Below, piece after piece: positions 8,233 through 14,980 of a stretch of 14,980 nt of DNA. Every line of letters starts with the position of its first letter. The stretch's first letter is position 1. The stretch is from positions 1-14,980 of the forward strand of contig CAKPFD010000016.1 in assembly GCA_934149515.1 (NCBI GenBank). The letters run 5' to 3'. The translations under genes and the position numbers were made by a program. Below the pieces are notes generated by a model. The model was not told the origin of the DNA, did no database searches, and saw only the letters and a program-made list of their open reading frames with translations. This stretch comes from an uncultured Bacilli bacterium (GTDB lineage: Bacteria > Bacillota_I > Bacilli_A > RF39 > UBA660).

Positions 8233-8260
8233 AAAAAGGCAGATACTATCTACCCTTTTT
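8233..8260 (-). terminator. Rho-independent terminator after the SDR gene
   Basis: On the minus strand, AAAAAGG and CCTTTTT form a 7-bp outer stem around an inner AGAT/ATCT stem with a small bulge and a three-base AGT loop. The T-rich 3' arm supplies the U tract. It begins 4 nt after the TAG stop of the short-chain dehydrogenase. The flanking A and T runs mean it could also work on the plus strand, but no plus-strand gene is near. Confidence 0.85.
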
Positions 8261-8264
8261 CAAG

Positions 8265-8996
8265 CTACTGTGCTGTATATCCACCATCAATAGCTACAAT
8301 AGAACCTGTCATAAATGCTAAATCAGTACTTAATAATGCACAAATCAAATGAGCAATTTCCTCATCACGACCAAGTCTACCAATTGGAAGTTGATTAGCC
8401 ATTACCTGTTTAATATCTTGCGGTACTTGTGCAAGAATTGGCGTATCAACATACCCTGGAGCAATTGCATTTACTCTAATATTATTTTTAGCATATGCTA
8501 AAGCTAAACTACGCGTCATCTGATTAATAGCACCTTTTGTAGCAGCATAAGCAAAACTAGTAGCACTACCAACAAGACCAAACATAGAAGAAGTATTAAC
8601 AATCGCCCCACCACCAGTTTGAAGCATTTGTGCTATCACATATTTATTGATTAAAAAAATACCAGTTTGATTTACACCAACAACACGATTCCATTCATCA
8701 AAAGAAATTTCATGTGGTAAACTCGCACTACCACCAATTCCAGCATTTGCTACTAAAAAATCGATTCGTTTAAATTTTTCTATAATTTTTTGAACACAAT
8801 CTATTACTTGCTCTTCACTCGCAACATCACATATAACCCCAAGGCAAGCCTCTCCTAATCGATCTGCAACTTCTAAAACAGAAGTATTATTATCAACAAT
8901 AGCAACAAAAGCACCTTTTTCTAATAATAACCTAGCAGTAGCTAACCCAATACCACTAGCTCCTCCTGTAATAACTGCAACTTTTTCTTGATACAT
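8265..8996 (-). CDS. Short-chain dehydrogenase/reductase (classical SDR, probably NAD-dependent)
   Basis: This 243-aa cytosolic oxidoreductase has the whole classical SDR pattern. The cofactor motif TGGASGIG is at residues 10-17, D35 closes beta-2 in AIVDNN (favouring NAD(H) over NADP(H)), and CDVAS holds D57. NAG is at 84-86, the structural Asn is N109, the catalytic triad is S137, Y150 (AYAATK) and K154, and the PG motif is at 180-181. The C-terminus has DEEIAHLICALLSTDLAFMTGSIVAIDGGY, typical of the FabG-like branch. The substrate cannot be read from sequence; a sugar, hydroxy-acid, steroid or short-chain alcohol are all possible. The ATG follows AAAGGTG with good spacing. The gene stands alone, with promoter candidates upstream and a strong terminator just downstream, so it is probably monocistronic. 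A FabG role in fatty-acid synthesis is less likely, since no fab genes adjoin. Confidence 0.9.
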   Translation of the reverse strand: MYQEKVAVITGGASGIGLATARLLLEKGAFVAIVDNNTSVLEVADRLGEACLGVICDVASEEQVIDCVQKIIEKFKRIDFLVANAGIGGSASLPHEISFDEWNRVVGVNQTGIFLINKYVIAQMLQTGGGAIVNTSSMFGLVGSATSFAYAATKGAINQMTRSLALAYAKNNIRVNAIAPGYVDTPILAQVPQDIKQVMANQLPIGRLGRDEEIAHLICALLSTDLAFMTGSIVAIDGGYTAQ

Positions 8997-9034
8997 TTTT
9001 TCAACACCTTTCTTAGTTTTATTTGTTATCTATT

Positions 9035-9057
9035 CTTATAACACTTATATTGTATCA
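9035..9057 (-). promoter_or_regulatory. Two candidate extended -10 elements for the SDR gene
   Basis: The minus strand holds TGATACAAT at 9049-9057 and TGTTATAAG at 9035-9043. Each is a TGn-extended -10 with five of six consensus bases. Neither has a good -35. They lie 39 to 60 nt before the ATG at 8996 and just after the terminator of the upstream gene, so at least one probably drives the dehydrogenase gene. I cannot choose between them. Confidence 0.45.
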
Positions 9058-9066
9058 AAGTTTTAC

Positions 9067-9091
9067 AAAAAAATCTCATCAAACGATGAAA
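9067..9091 (-). terminator. Rho-independent terminator after the HAD nucleotidase gene
   Basis: The minus strand forms TTTCATC / GATGAGA, 7 bp with one wobble pair, around a GTTT loop. A run of seven T follows at once (9067-9073). It lies 5 nt past the stop codon of the HAD-family gene and insulates the dehydrogenase gene beyond it. Confidence 0.88.
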
Positions 9092-9096
9092 CTCTT

Positions 9097-9606
9097 TTAT
9101 TTTTTTGAAAAACTAGATAAATTTAGAACCTTTTGATAACCTTTAGTATTTGGTTGATGCCAACTATCATAATCATCATTATCTTTATCAAAGAATATCC
9201 CCTTCCCTTGCACAGCAGTAAAATCATCTAAATTTTTCAAGCAATCATCTATTAATATATTATCTTTAGCATCTACCACATCACTTTTCTTTAAGAAATA
9301 AGGAACAAGTATAATATTTTGTTTAATATGATTATCTCGAATCCATTTTACCTTCGCACCACCTTCATTTTCAAGAGAATGTATTTTTGTTAGAATTGTT
9401 GTAGTACTAGGATCCATATTCTGTAAATAATAAATGGAATCACAAATAGCATCTGAATGATATAAAATATATTCCCAATCCATTTGTTGCATATAACGAA
9501 TTTTATCTTCTTCATTAGAAGATGGGGTACAAACTTCTTCGTGCCACTTTTCAAAAAGCAATTCCTCTGTATCTAAAATAACACCATCAAAATCTATATA
9601 TATCAT
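9097..9606 (-). CDS. HAD-superfamily 5'-nucleotidase-like protein (NT5C type)
   Basis: This 169-aa cytosolic phosphatase belongs to the haloacid dehalogenase superfamily. Motif I is IDFDGVILD (nucleophile D5, acid D7), motif II is ILTK (T73), the motif III lysine is probably K107 in FLKKSD, and motif IV is NILIDDCLKNL (D120, D121). The order, size and IDD motif resemble 5'(3')-deoxyribonucleotidase-type proteins, which dephosphorylate (deoxy)nucleoside monophosphates. Substrate is not settled by sequence. I start at the ATG at 9606 because the DFDGV strand normally begins a few residues from the N-terminus, and AAAGGATGAT lies shortly before it. An in-frame ATG 16 codons upstream (9654) would add a non-conserved leader containing that site. 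The gene lies between two terminators and is probably a single-gene unit, though I found no convincing promoter. Confidence 0.8.
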   Translation of the reverse strand: MIYIDFDGVILDTEELLFEKWHEEVCTPSSNEEDKIRYMQQMDWEYILYHSDAICDSIYYLQNMDPSTTTILTKIHSLENEGGAKVKWIRDNHIKQNIILVPYFLKKSDVVDAKDNILIDDCLKNLDDFTAVQGKGIFFDKDNDDYDSWHQPNTKGYQKVLNLSSFSKK

Positions 9607-9612
9607 TGTAAA

Positions 9613-9622
9613 ATCATCCTTT
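9613..9622 (-). promoter_or_regulatory. RBS that fixes the HAD gene start
   Basis: AAAGGATGAT on the minus strand lies 6 nt before the ATG at 9606. The same ten bases serve ppdK. Its position inside the longer reading frame is the main reason for rejecting the upstream ATG at 9654. Confidence 0.6.
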
Positions 9623-9651
9623 CGTCTAACAGTATCAATAATATCATAAAA

Positions 9652-9683
9652 CAAAAGAAAACTCCATCTTATAAATTGATGGA
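9652..9683 (-). terminator. Rho-independent terminator after the 735-aa HEXXH gene
   Basis: On the minus strand TCCATC and GATGGA make a 6-bp perfect stem with a nine-base AT loop, followed by GTTTTCTTTTG. It lies about 53 nt beyond the stop of the 735-aa gene and upstream of the HAD gene, so it should end the transcript of the former. Confidence 0.75.
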
Positions 9684-9736
9684 ATTATTCTAGATTTTTA
9701 CTATTGAATAAATTATCCTTTATCTATAATACTTTT

Positions 9737-11944
9737 TTACATATGAATTCTACGATGACACTCAACTTCTTCTGGTTCTTTATTCATTTTTTCTATTATT
9801 TGTTGTTGTCTAAATAATTCATCCATATCTGATATTTGATCTTCATTTACTTCCATTCGCTGTGTTTTTTCTCTAAATTGATTCCCTATCAAATCTTCTC
9901 GTTTTGCTTCCTTTTTTTCTTTTTCAGTTTCTTCTTGTTCTACTTGTGAATATTTATTTCTTTCGTTTTCTCTTTGTATATCATCAAATTCCTCTTTATC
10001 TTCCGTATTTTGAGAAAAAATTATATTACCATCAGAATTAGTTTGTATAACATTTAAACTGCCCGGCATTTTTACGGATGAAGTTTTTGATAAAATTCCA
10101 AATTGTTCATTATATAATCCATTACCATTTGTATCAACCAATACTTCTGATTGTACATTCAATGCAGTAATATATTTATCTCCAACTAGCAGTGAAACAT
10201 TCACTTTGCCATCTTTCGTTGAAATTACAAATCTTTCATTTGATTTAACAATTTCATCATAAAGTGCCTTTTTTTGTTCTTCGGACATTTTACCATATTG
10301 AACATTTACATATTGCATAATTGCAGATGTTTGTAAATTTCTAACAGACGAATCATATTCAGCATCATATTCATCACTTAGTTTGTATTGATCTATTAAC
10401 TGTGTAATTTGTCCCTTACTTAATGTAGGAGTTAATTTCGAAGCTAGCAAACGAACTGATTTTATTTGTAAAGTTTTTTGATTAAATTTAGAAAATACAA
10501 TTCCTTTATCAATATTATCTAATGATTTTGAATATATTGCCCTTATTTTTGGATCTGTCGATGTCATTCCAATATATTGGGCAGCTTTAATATTCTCTAA
10601 CTCACCTATTCGTGCTGAATTGTTTAGTATTTCTATTCTATCATTATAAGTAGCAACATATACAACCGTATGATTTTTACTCTCCCCTATATTAGGCAAT
10701 GTAAATTTTTCCAATTTAACTAACCCATCTTGTTTTGCGACTTTTTCTACCGACTTAACATCCTCTTTAGAGTTTGATGAAAAATATTTTGAAATAGTTT
10801 TTTGTTTTTCTAATAGTTCTCTTTTTCTTTTAGTAAAATCTATTGTATTTATATCTAAATTTAAGCTTTCATTACCAACTTTTAAGCTCCAAATTCCTGT
10901 AACTGGACTCCAAGAAGAAGAATAACTTCCCAAAGCAGTTCTACCATATAAATTTATATCTTTATCAATAGCGATCTTGTGTCCTGCTATTTCAAACTCA
11001 TAAACATCTTTGCCATCATACATTGAAAGCACAGATGAGATTTGTCTATATTCTAAAAGTTGTCGATACATTATATCTTTTAAGCTTTCATTTTTTAAAT
11101 CCAATTTATTAATTAAATTTTTATCAAGATCAAGAAATAACTTATCTATAAAATCATTATCTGGTACTGGTCTTTGTTGCAGTATAGAAACCCATTTTTT
11201 ATAATCGCTAAAAGAAGATATCAAATGTGCAGAAATATTTGCATCAATTATGTAGCGTTGTGCACCTATATAATCAGGGTCACTAATGGCTTTGTTCATT
11301 GCAAACCCTTTATCCGTCCATGATTTTTGATAAGCATTTGCATATGAGCAAAAATTATTCCAAGCACTTGCTCCACCTTTACAGTCAACTTTGCCACGCA
11401 AGAAAAAGCTATAATTATTAACATTTCCGGTTAATAAATTTGCAAATTTTAGCATAGCCACCTGTGGTTGATACGCATTACTATTAGGATAAATTTGTTG
11501 AGTTAACATTTCTGTAAGAGCCTCATTAATAAATCCACCATTTTTTATTTCTATACCATAGTCTTCTGAATCTTCTAATCCCCTCATTACTAAGAAATGA
11601 ATAAATTCATGACAAAATATTGAATCTAAAACATTTTCTTCGAGATTTAAATATTTCTCATCGATATGAATTCCTCTAGTCCCTTGCCAAGAACCATAAA
11701 ATCCTGCAGCATTGATTTTAGAAGGTTCATCACTAACTACTATTCTTAATTTTAAATCCGTATCTTTAAGTAAATATTCATCAAAGAAACTTTTATAATC
11801 TCTTTGTGAAGTATAACCATTAGCATTAAAATAATCTTGTAATTTATTCATTACTCTTTTAAAACAATCTATCAATCGTGGATCTATATCTATTTTTGAT
11901 AAATTTTCTTCTGATAATAAGTTTACAAAACTTTTATCCTCCAT
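9737..11944 (-). CDS. Large HEXXH (gluzincin-like) putative zinc metalloprotease, unrecognised family
   Basis: I do not recognise this 735-aa protein beyond its probable protease domain. Residues about 1-245 contain FCHEFIHFLV (H112, E113, H116) and, 24 residues later, NEALTE (E141, E145). This matches the gluzincin layout, as in thermolysin HELTH...NEAISD, with two His and one Glu as zinc ligands. The region 310-640 is probably beta-rich and unassigned. VDTNGNGLYNE at 603-613 looks like a calcium-loop fragment but lacks the usual acid at position 12. Residues about 647-725 are a Glu/Lys/Arg/Gln-rich, probably coiled-coil tail. There is no signal peptide, TM segment or sorting motif, so the protein is either cytosolic or leaves by a non-Sec route. 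AGGAG lies 10 nt before the ATG. The gene follows ppdK after a 132-nt AT-rich gap without a clear promoter or terminator, and ends at a hairpin. It may be an acquired gene. Confidence 0.75.
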   Translation of the reverse strand: MEDKSFVNLLSEENLSKIDIDPRLIDCFKRVMNKLQDYFNANGYTSQRDYKSFFDEYLLKDTDLKLRIVVSDEPSKINAAGFYGSWQGTRGIHIDEKYLNLEENVLDSIFCHEFIHFLVMRGLEDSEDYGIEIKNGGFINEALTEMLTQQIYPNSNAYQPQVAMLKFANLLTGNVNNYSFFLRGKVDCKGGASAWNNFCSYANAYQKSWTDKGFAMNKAISDPDYIGAQRYIIDANISAHLISSFSDYKKWVSILQQRPVPDNDFIDKLFLDLDKNLINKLDLKNESLKDIMYRQLLEYRQISSVLSMYDGKDVYEFEIAGHKIAIDKDINLYGRTALGSYSSSWSPVTGIWSLKVGNESLNLDINTIDFTKRKRELLEKQKTISKYFSSNSKEDVKSVEKVAKQDGLVKLEKFTLPNIGESKNHTVVYVATYNDRIEILNNSARIGELENIKAAQYIGMTSTDPKIRAIYSKSLDNIDKGIVFSKFNQKTLQIKSVRLLASKLTPTLSKGQITQLIDQYKLSDEYDAEYDSSVRNLQTSAIMQYVNVQYGKMSEEQKKALYDEIVKSNERFVISTKDGKVNVSLLVGDKYITALNVQSEVLVDTNGNGLYNEQFGILSKTSSVKMPGSLNVIQTNSDGNIIFSQNTEDKEEFDDIQRENERNKYSQVEQEETEKEKKEAKREDLIGNQFREKTQRMEVNEDQISDMDELFRQQQIIEKMNKEPEEVECHRRIHM

Positions 11945-12076
11945 AACAAATTCACTCCTATCATAACTTACATAATATTTTTTATCTTAACTTTATATAT
12001 CATTCTTCTAGTATCACCACATTTAAAAAAGGTTAAAATTTATAACAAAATATTTAATGTTAGTCTAATTTTTATA

Positions 12077-14707
12077 TTATTTTTGTGCATCAAACTTAAT
12101 TGCAGCTACAGCAGCAGCTAAACGTGCAACCGGTACCCTAAATGGGCTACAAGAAACATAAGTTAATCCAACACGATGACAAAATTCTATCGTTTTTGGA
12201 TCACCTCCATGTTCTCCACAAATACCAAGTTTAATATCAGGTCTTGTCTTTCTACCCAATTGAACACCCATCTCTACCAATTTACCAACACCATCTTGAT
12301 CAAGTGTTGCAAAAGGATCTTGTGTAAAGACCTTCTTTTCATAATAATCTTTTAAGAATTTAGAAGCATCATCTCTTGAAAATCCAAAGGTTAATTGCGT
12401 TAAATCATTCGTTCCAAAAGAGAAAAACTCAGCATCTTTCGCAATTTCTGAAGCTAACAAACAAGCTCTTGGAATTTCAATCATAGTACCCACTTTATAT
12501 TTCAAATGACTAGAAGCTTTTTGAATAATAGCATCTGCTTGCTCTGTTACAATCTGTTTAAGATAAGAAAGTTCACTTCTGTCCCCAACCAATGGAATCA
12601 TAATTTCTGGTTCTACTTCTATTCCATCTTGTTCTACTTTTAAAGCGGCTTCTATCACTGCCCTTGTTTGCATTTGAGCAATCTCCGGATAAGTAATAGC
12701 AAGACGACAACCACGATGTCCCATCATTGGATTAAATTCTTTTAAAGAAGCTACTCTTTCCTTTAAACTTTCAAAAGAAATAGAAAGACTCTTTGCTAAA
12801 GCTAAAATTTCTTCATCTGTATGAGGTAAAAATTCATGAAGTGGAGGATCTAAAAAACGAATGGTTACACTAGCACCTTCCATTGTACGGAACAACGCTT
12901 CAAAATCATCTCTTTGATAAGGTAAAATTTCTTCTAAAGCGGCAACTCTTGCTTCTTTAGTAGTAGCAGTTATCATTTTTCTAAAATGAAAAATTCGCGT
13001 TGGTTCAAAAAACATATGTTCTGTTCGACAAAGTCCAATACCTTCTGCTCCAAATTTCTTAGCCGTAAAAGCATCTTTAACATTATCCGCATTACAATAA
13101 ACACCAAGTGTTCTAACCTCATCAGCCCATTGCATAAACGTTTCAAAATCACCACTAATTTCTGGTTCAACAGTAGCAATTTTTTCTCCATAAACTTTAC
13201 CGGTTGAACCATCAAAACTCATATAGTCTCCTTCATGAAATGTTTTACCATCTTTTGTTGTTAATATTTTATTTTCTTCATCGATAACAAGTTCACCACA
13301 ACCAGAAACACAACAAGTTCCCATACCACGAGCAACGACTGCTGCATGAGAAGTCATTCCACCACGAATAGTTAAAATACCATGTGCTAAATGCATTCCT
13401 TCTATATCTTCAGGTGAAGTTTCAAGACGTACCAATAATAAATCTTTTTCACCACGATTAAAAGCCTTCATCACATCCTCAGCAGTAAAGTAAATTTTAC
13501 CAGTAGCAGCACCAGGAGAAGCAGCAAGTCCTTTTGCAATTGGTTTAGCCATTTGAAGTGCTTGCTTATCAAAAGCAGGATGTAATAATTGCTCCAATTG
13601 CAATGGTTCTACGCGTAATAAAGCCTCCTTTTTGGTTATTTTTTCTTCTTTTACTAAATCAACAGCAATCTTTAAGGCAGCTTGAGCAGTTCTTTTTCCA
13701 CTTCTTGTCTGTAACATGAAAAGTTTGCCATTTTCAATCGTAAATTCCATGTCCTGCATATCTTTGTAATGTTCTTCTAAAATCTTACAAATTTTTACAA
13801 ACTCATCATAGCAAGCTGGCATTACTTCTTTTAAGGTATCAATGCTTTGTGGTGTTCGAATACCTGCAACAACATCTTCTCCTTGGGCATTCATTAAATA
13901 TTCACCATATAATTTTTTCTCTCCAGTGGCTGGATTTCTTGTAAAAGCAACACCAGTTCCACTAGTTAAACCTAAATTACCATAAACCATCTCTTGGATA
14001 TTAACAGCAGTTCCCCAATCAGAGGGAATATCATTTAATCGACGATAAGTAATCGCTCTATCATTATTCCAACTTCTAAATACAGCTTTTACAGCTTCTA
14101 ATAATTGAATTTTAGGATCTTGCGGAAAATCAACTTCAGCATACTTTTTATATTCCTGTTTATAAATTGCAACAACTTCCTGCAAATCTTCTGCACTTAA
14201 TTCAGTATCCAAAGTCACATTCTTTTCTTCTTTTATTTTATCAAACAATCTTTCAAACGAACTCTTAGGAAATCCCATAACAACATCTGCAAACATTTGA
14301 ATAAAGCGTCGATAACAGTCATAAACAAATCGTGCATTTGAAGTAATTTGTGAAAATCCCTCTGCTACTTCATCATTCATTCCAAGGTTCAAAACAGTAT
14401 CCATCATTCCAGGCATAGAGGCTCTAGCGCCACTACGAACAGATACTAATAAAGGATTTTTACTATTTCCCATTTTCTTGCCAGTTTTATTTTCTAACAC
14501 TTCTAACGCTGAAAGTATTTCTTGTTCTATTTCTTCACTTAATAGTTGTTGATCATGATAATACTTTAAACAAGCCTCAGTTGTCACCGTAAATCCTCTT
14601 GGTACTGGTAAGCCCAATCCCATCATTTCTGCTAAATTAGCACCTTTTCCACCTAGAAGATTTCGCATACTTTGATTGCCTTCTTCAAAAGCATAAACAT
14701 ATTTCAT
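12077..14707 (-). CDS. ppdK: Pyruvate, phosphate dikinase
   Basis: This 876-aa enzyme interconverts pyruvate + ATP + Pi with phosphoenolpyruvate + AMP + PPi in the cytosol. The N-terminal ATP-grasp domain (about residues 1-340) has LLGGKGANLAEM (17-28), SVRSGARASMPGMMDTVLNLG (89-109) and GTGVAFTRNPATGE (250-263). The swivelling phosphohistidine domain carries GGMTSHAAVVARGMG (449-463), with catalytic H454 and the regulatory-type T452. The C-terminal PEP/pyruvate barrel has GLCRTEHMFF (558-567), FNPMMGHRGCR (658-668), SFGTNDLTQ (763-771) and GICGEHGGDP, with catalytic C830. His and Cys positions fall one residue before those of the Clostridium symbiosum enzyme (455, 831), which supports the ATG at 14707. 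The in-frame ATG at 14716 lies inside the ribosome binding site. In anaerobes the enzyme often serves glycolysis or PEP supply. No PPDK regulatory protein (DUF299) gene is in the window. Confidence 0.98.
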   Translation of the reverse strand: MKYVYAFEEGNQSMRNLLGGKGANLAEMMGLGLPVPRGFTVTTEACLKYYHDQQLLSEEIEQEILSALEVLENKTGKKMGNSKNPLLVSVRSGARASMPGMMDTVLNLGMNDEVAEGFSQITSNARFVYDCYRRFIQMFADVVMGFPKSSFERLFDKIKEEKNVTLDTELSAEDLQEVVAIYKQEYKKYAEVDFPQDPKIQLLEAVKAVFRSWNNDRAITYRRLNDIPSDWGTAVNIQEMVYGNLGLTSGTGVAFTRNPATGEKKLYGEYLMNAQGEDVVAGIRTPQSIDTLKEVMPACYDEFVKICKILEEHYKDMQDMEFTIENGKLFMLQTRSGKRTAQAALKIAVDLVKEEKITKKEALLRVEPLQLEQLLHPAFDKQALQMAKPIAKGLAASPGAATGKIYFTAEDVMKAFNRGEKDLLLVRLETSPEDIEGMHLAHGILTIRGGMTSHAAVVARGMGTCCVSGCGELVIDEENKILTTKDGKTFHEGDYMSFDGSTGKVYGEKIATVEPEISGDFETFMQWADEVRTLGVYCNADNVKDAFTAKKFGAEGIGLCRTEHMFFEPTRIFHFRKMITATTKEARVAALEEILPYQRDDFEALFRTMEGASVTIRFLDPPLHEFLPHTDEEILALAKSLSISFESLKERVASLKEFNPMMGHRGCRLAITYPEIAQMQTRAVIEAALKVEQDGIEVEPEIMIPLVGDRSELSYLKQIVTEQADAIIQKASSHLKYKVGTMIEIPRACLLASEIAKDAEFFSFGTNDLTQLTFGFSRDDASKFLKDYYEKKVFTQDPFATLDQDGVGKLVEMGVQLGRKTRPDIKLGICGEHGGDPKTIEFCHRVGLTYVSCSPFRVPVARLAAAVAAIKFDAQK

Positions 14708-14711
14708 ACAT

Positions 14712-14721
14712 ATCATCCTTT
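14712..14721 (-). promoter_or_regulatory. RBS that fixes the ppdK start
   Basis: AAAGGATGAT lies 4 nt before the ATG at 14707. An earlier in-frame ATG (14716) is embedded in it and so is unlikely to be used. The protein then begins MKYVYAFEEG, as is usual for this enzyme. Confidence 0.7.
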
Positions 14722-14736
14722 CTATTATTTACTTGT

Positions 14737-14765
14737 ATTATAGCAAAATAAAAAAAGAAGATAAA
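14737..14765 (-). promoter_or_regulatory. Extended -10 promoter for ppdK
   Basis: The minus strand reads TGCTATAAT at 14737-14745, a perfect extended -10. The hexamer at 17-bp spacing is TTTATC (14760-14765), a poor -35. The start of transcription would be near 14730, leaving a short leader of about 23 nt before the ATG. Confidence 0.65.
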
Positions 14766-14836
14766 GAATAAAAGCTAGAAAAATTATGACAAATAAAATA
14801 AATAGAATAAGGTTAAAAAATAATAGCATACTAAAA

Positions 14837-14850
14837 AAGTACCGGTACTT
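14837..14850. promoter_or_regulatory. 14-bp perfect palindrome, possible operator
   Basis: AAGTACCGGTACTT is a perfect inverted repeat between the tRNA-His terminator and the ppdK promoter. It looks like a dimeric regulator site, but lies about 95 bp upstream of the -10, which is far for simple repression. On the minus strand T bases continue after it, so a weak CCGG-loop hairpin with a U tract is the alternative reading. I do not know a regulator with this exact site. Confidence 0.4.
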
Positions 14851-14867
14851 CTTATAAATTATATAAC

Positions 14868-14891
14868 AAAAAAATCTCCTAAAATGGAGAT
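14868..14891 (-). terminator. Rho-independent terminator after tRNA-His
   Basis: The minus strand forms ATCTCC / GGAGAT with an ATTTTA loop, followed by six T (14868-14873). It lies 14 nt past the CCA end of the tRNA and should separate it from ppdK. Confidence 0.88.
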
Positions 14892-14905
14892 AATATTACT
14901 AAATA

Positions 14906-14980
14906 TGGGGCGGCGTATGAGGATCGAACTCATGCATACTGGTGCCACAAACCAGCGTGTTAACCACTTCACCAACGCCG
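14906..14980 (-). tRNA. tRNA-His (GTG anticodon), 5' end cut by the window
   Basis: The cloverleaf is clear. The anticodon stem CTGGT/ACCAG holds the loop TTGTGGC with anticodon GTG, the T arm is ATGAG-TTCGATC-CTCAT, and the 3' acceptor strand is ACGCCGC. The discriminator base is C73 and CCA is encoded (14906-14908). C73 is the histidine-tRNA hallmark that pairs with the extra G at -1. The window stops two bases short of the 5' end, so G-1 and G1 are not seen. A terminator follows, so the tRNA may be the last of a tRNA cluster lying beyond the right edge. Confidence 0.95.

Noticed and set aside
9663..9683. Pairs of CATC/GATG hairpins at 9074-9091 and 9663-9683 as a dispersed repeat family
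   Set aside because: The shared bases are few and the loops and flanks differ. Both are explained as ordinary terminators.
10104..10136. EF-hand or dockerin-like calcium loop in the 735-aa protein (VDTNGNGLYNE)
   Set aside because: The loop starts well, but its twelfth position is Phe, not Glu or Asp, and there is no second repeat, so a dockerin or EF-hand cannot be claimed.
11010..11204. Short plus-strand frame inside the 735-aa HEXXH gene
   Set aside because: Fully antisense to a long open gene, Ser/Leu/Lys-rich, with no motif or promoter.
12973..13215. Overlapping frames on both strands inside ppdK
   Set aside because: They fall within the strongly conserved ppdK coding sequence and have no independent signals.
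1..14980. CRISPR array, insertion sequence, phage or integration site
   Set aside because: No regularly spaced repeats, transposase or integrase genes, or direct repeats of the tRNA-His 3' end were seen. The tRNA is a potential integration site, but nothing marks an element here.

Overview
The window is AT-rich DNA in which every gene I can support lies on the minus strand, so transcription runs from high to low coordinates. AT-rich codon use, strong AGGAGG-type ribosome binding sites, rho-independent hairpins, TGG for tryptophan with TGA as a stop, a ppdK gene and a teichoic-acid/O-antigen type ABC exporter without outer-membrane genes suggest a low-GC Bacillota (Firmicutes), possibly a Bacilli or Erysipelotrichia-like lineage. 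The sequence alone does not give a species.

From the right end: a tRNA-His(GTG), lacking its first two bases at the window edge, ends in a clear terminator. A 14-bp perfect palindrome follows, then ppdK (pyruvate, phosphate dikinase) with an extended -10 promoter. Next comes a 735-aa protein of unrecognised family with a thermolysin-like HEXXH...NEALTE zinc-protease signature, no signal peptide and a highly charged tail. It is closed by a terminator. A small HAD-type 5'-nucleotidase, an NAD-type short-chain dehydrogenase and a membrane-anchored SGNH hydrolase follow. The first two each have their own terminator, and the last two have recognisable extended -10 promoters.

The left half (7049 down to 19) looks like one tightly packed operon for a cell-surface polysaccharide. 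Its order is short Wzt/TagH-type ATPase, Wzm/TagG-type permease, rhamnosyltransferase-like GT2, a 725-aa protein with two fused GT-B glycosyltransferase modules, a two-TM protein with an extracellular beta domain, and a DUF2142-type polytopic GT-C-like protein. Intergenic gaps are 1 to 11 nt or overlaps, and ribosome binding sites overlap the preceding stop codons. A likely scheme is glycan assembly by the GTs on a lipid carrier inside, export by the ABC pair, and modification outside by the DUF2142 protein and its small partner. The SGNH hydrolase just upstream could edit acyl groups on the same or another surface polymer.

The strongest candidate for something undescribed is the 735-aa HEXXH protein. 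The split beta-domain/DUF2142 pair, the D-to-E change at the SGNH catalytic block, the double glycosyltransferase and the ppdK upstream palindrome are secondary points. No mobile element, CRISPR array or integration site was seen. No stretch over 300 bases lacks a gene; the largest gap is 14708-14905.
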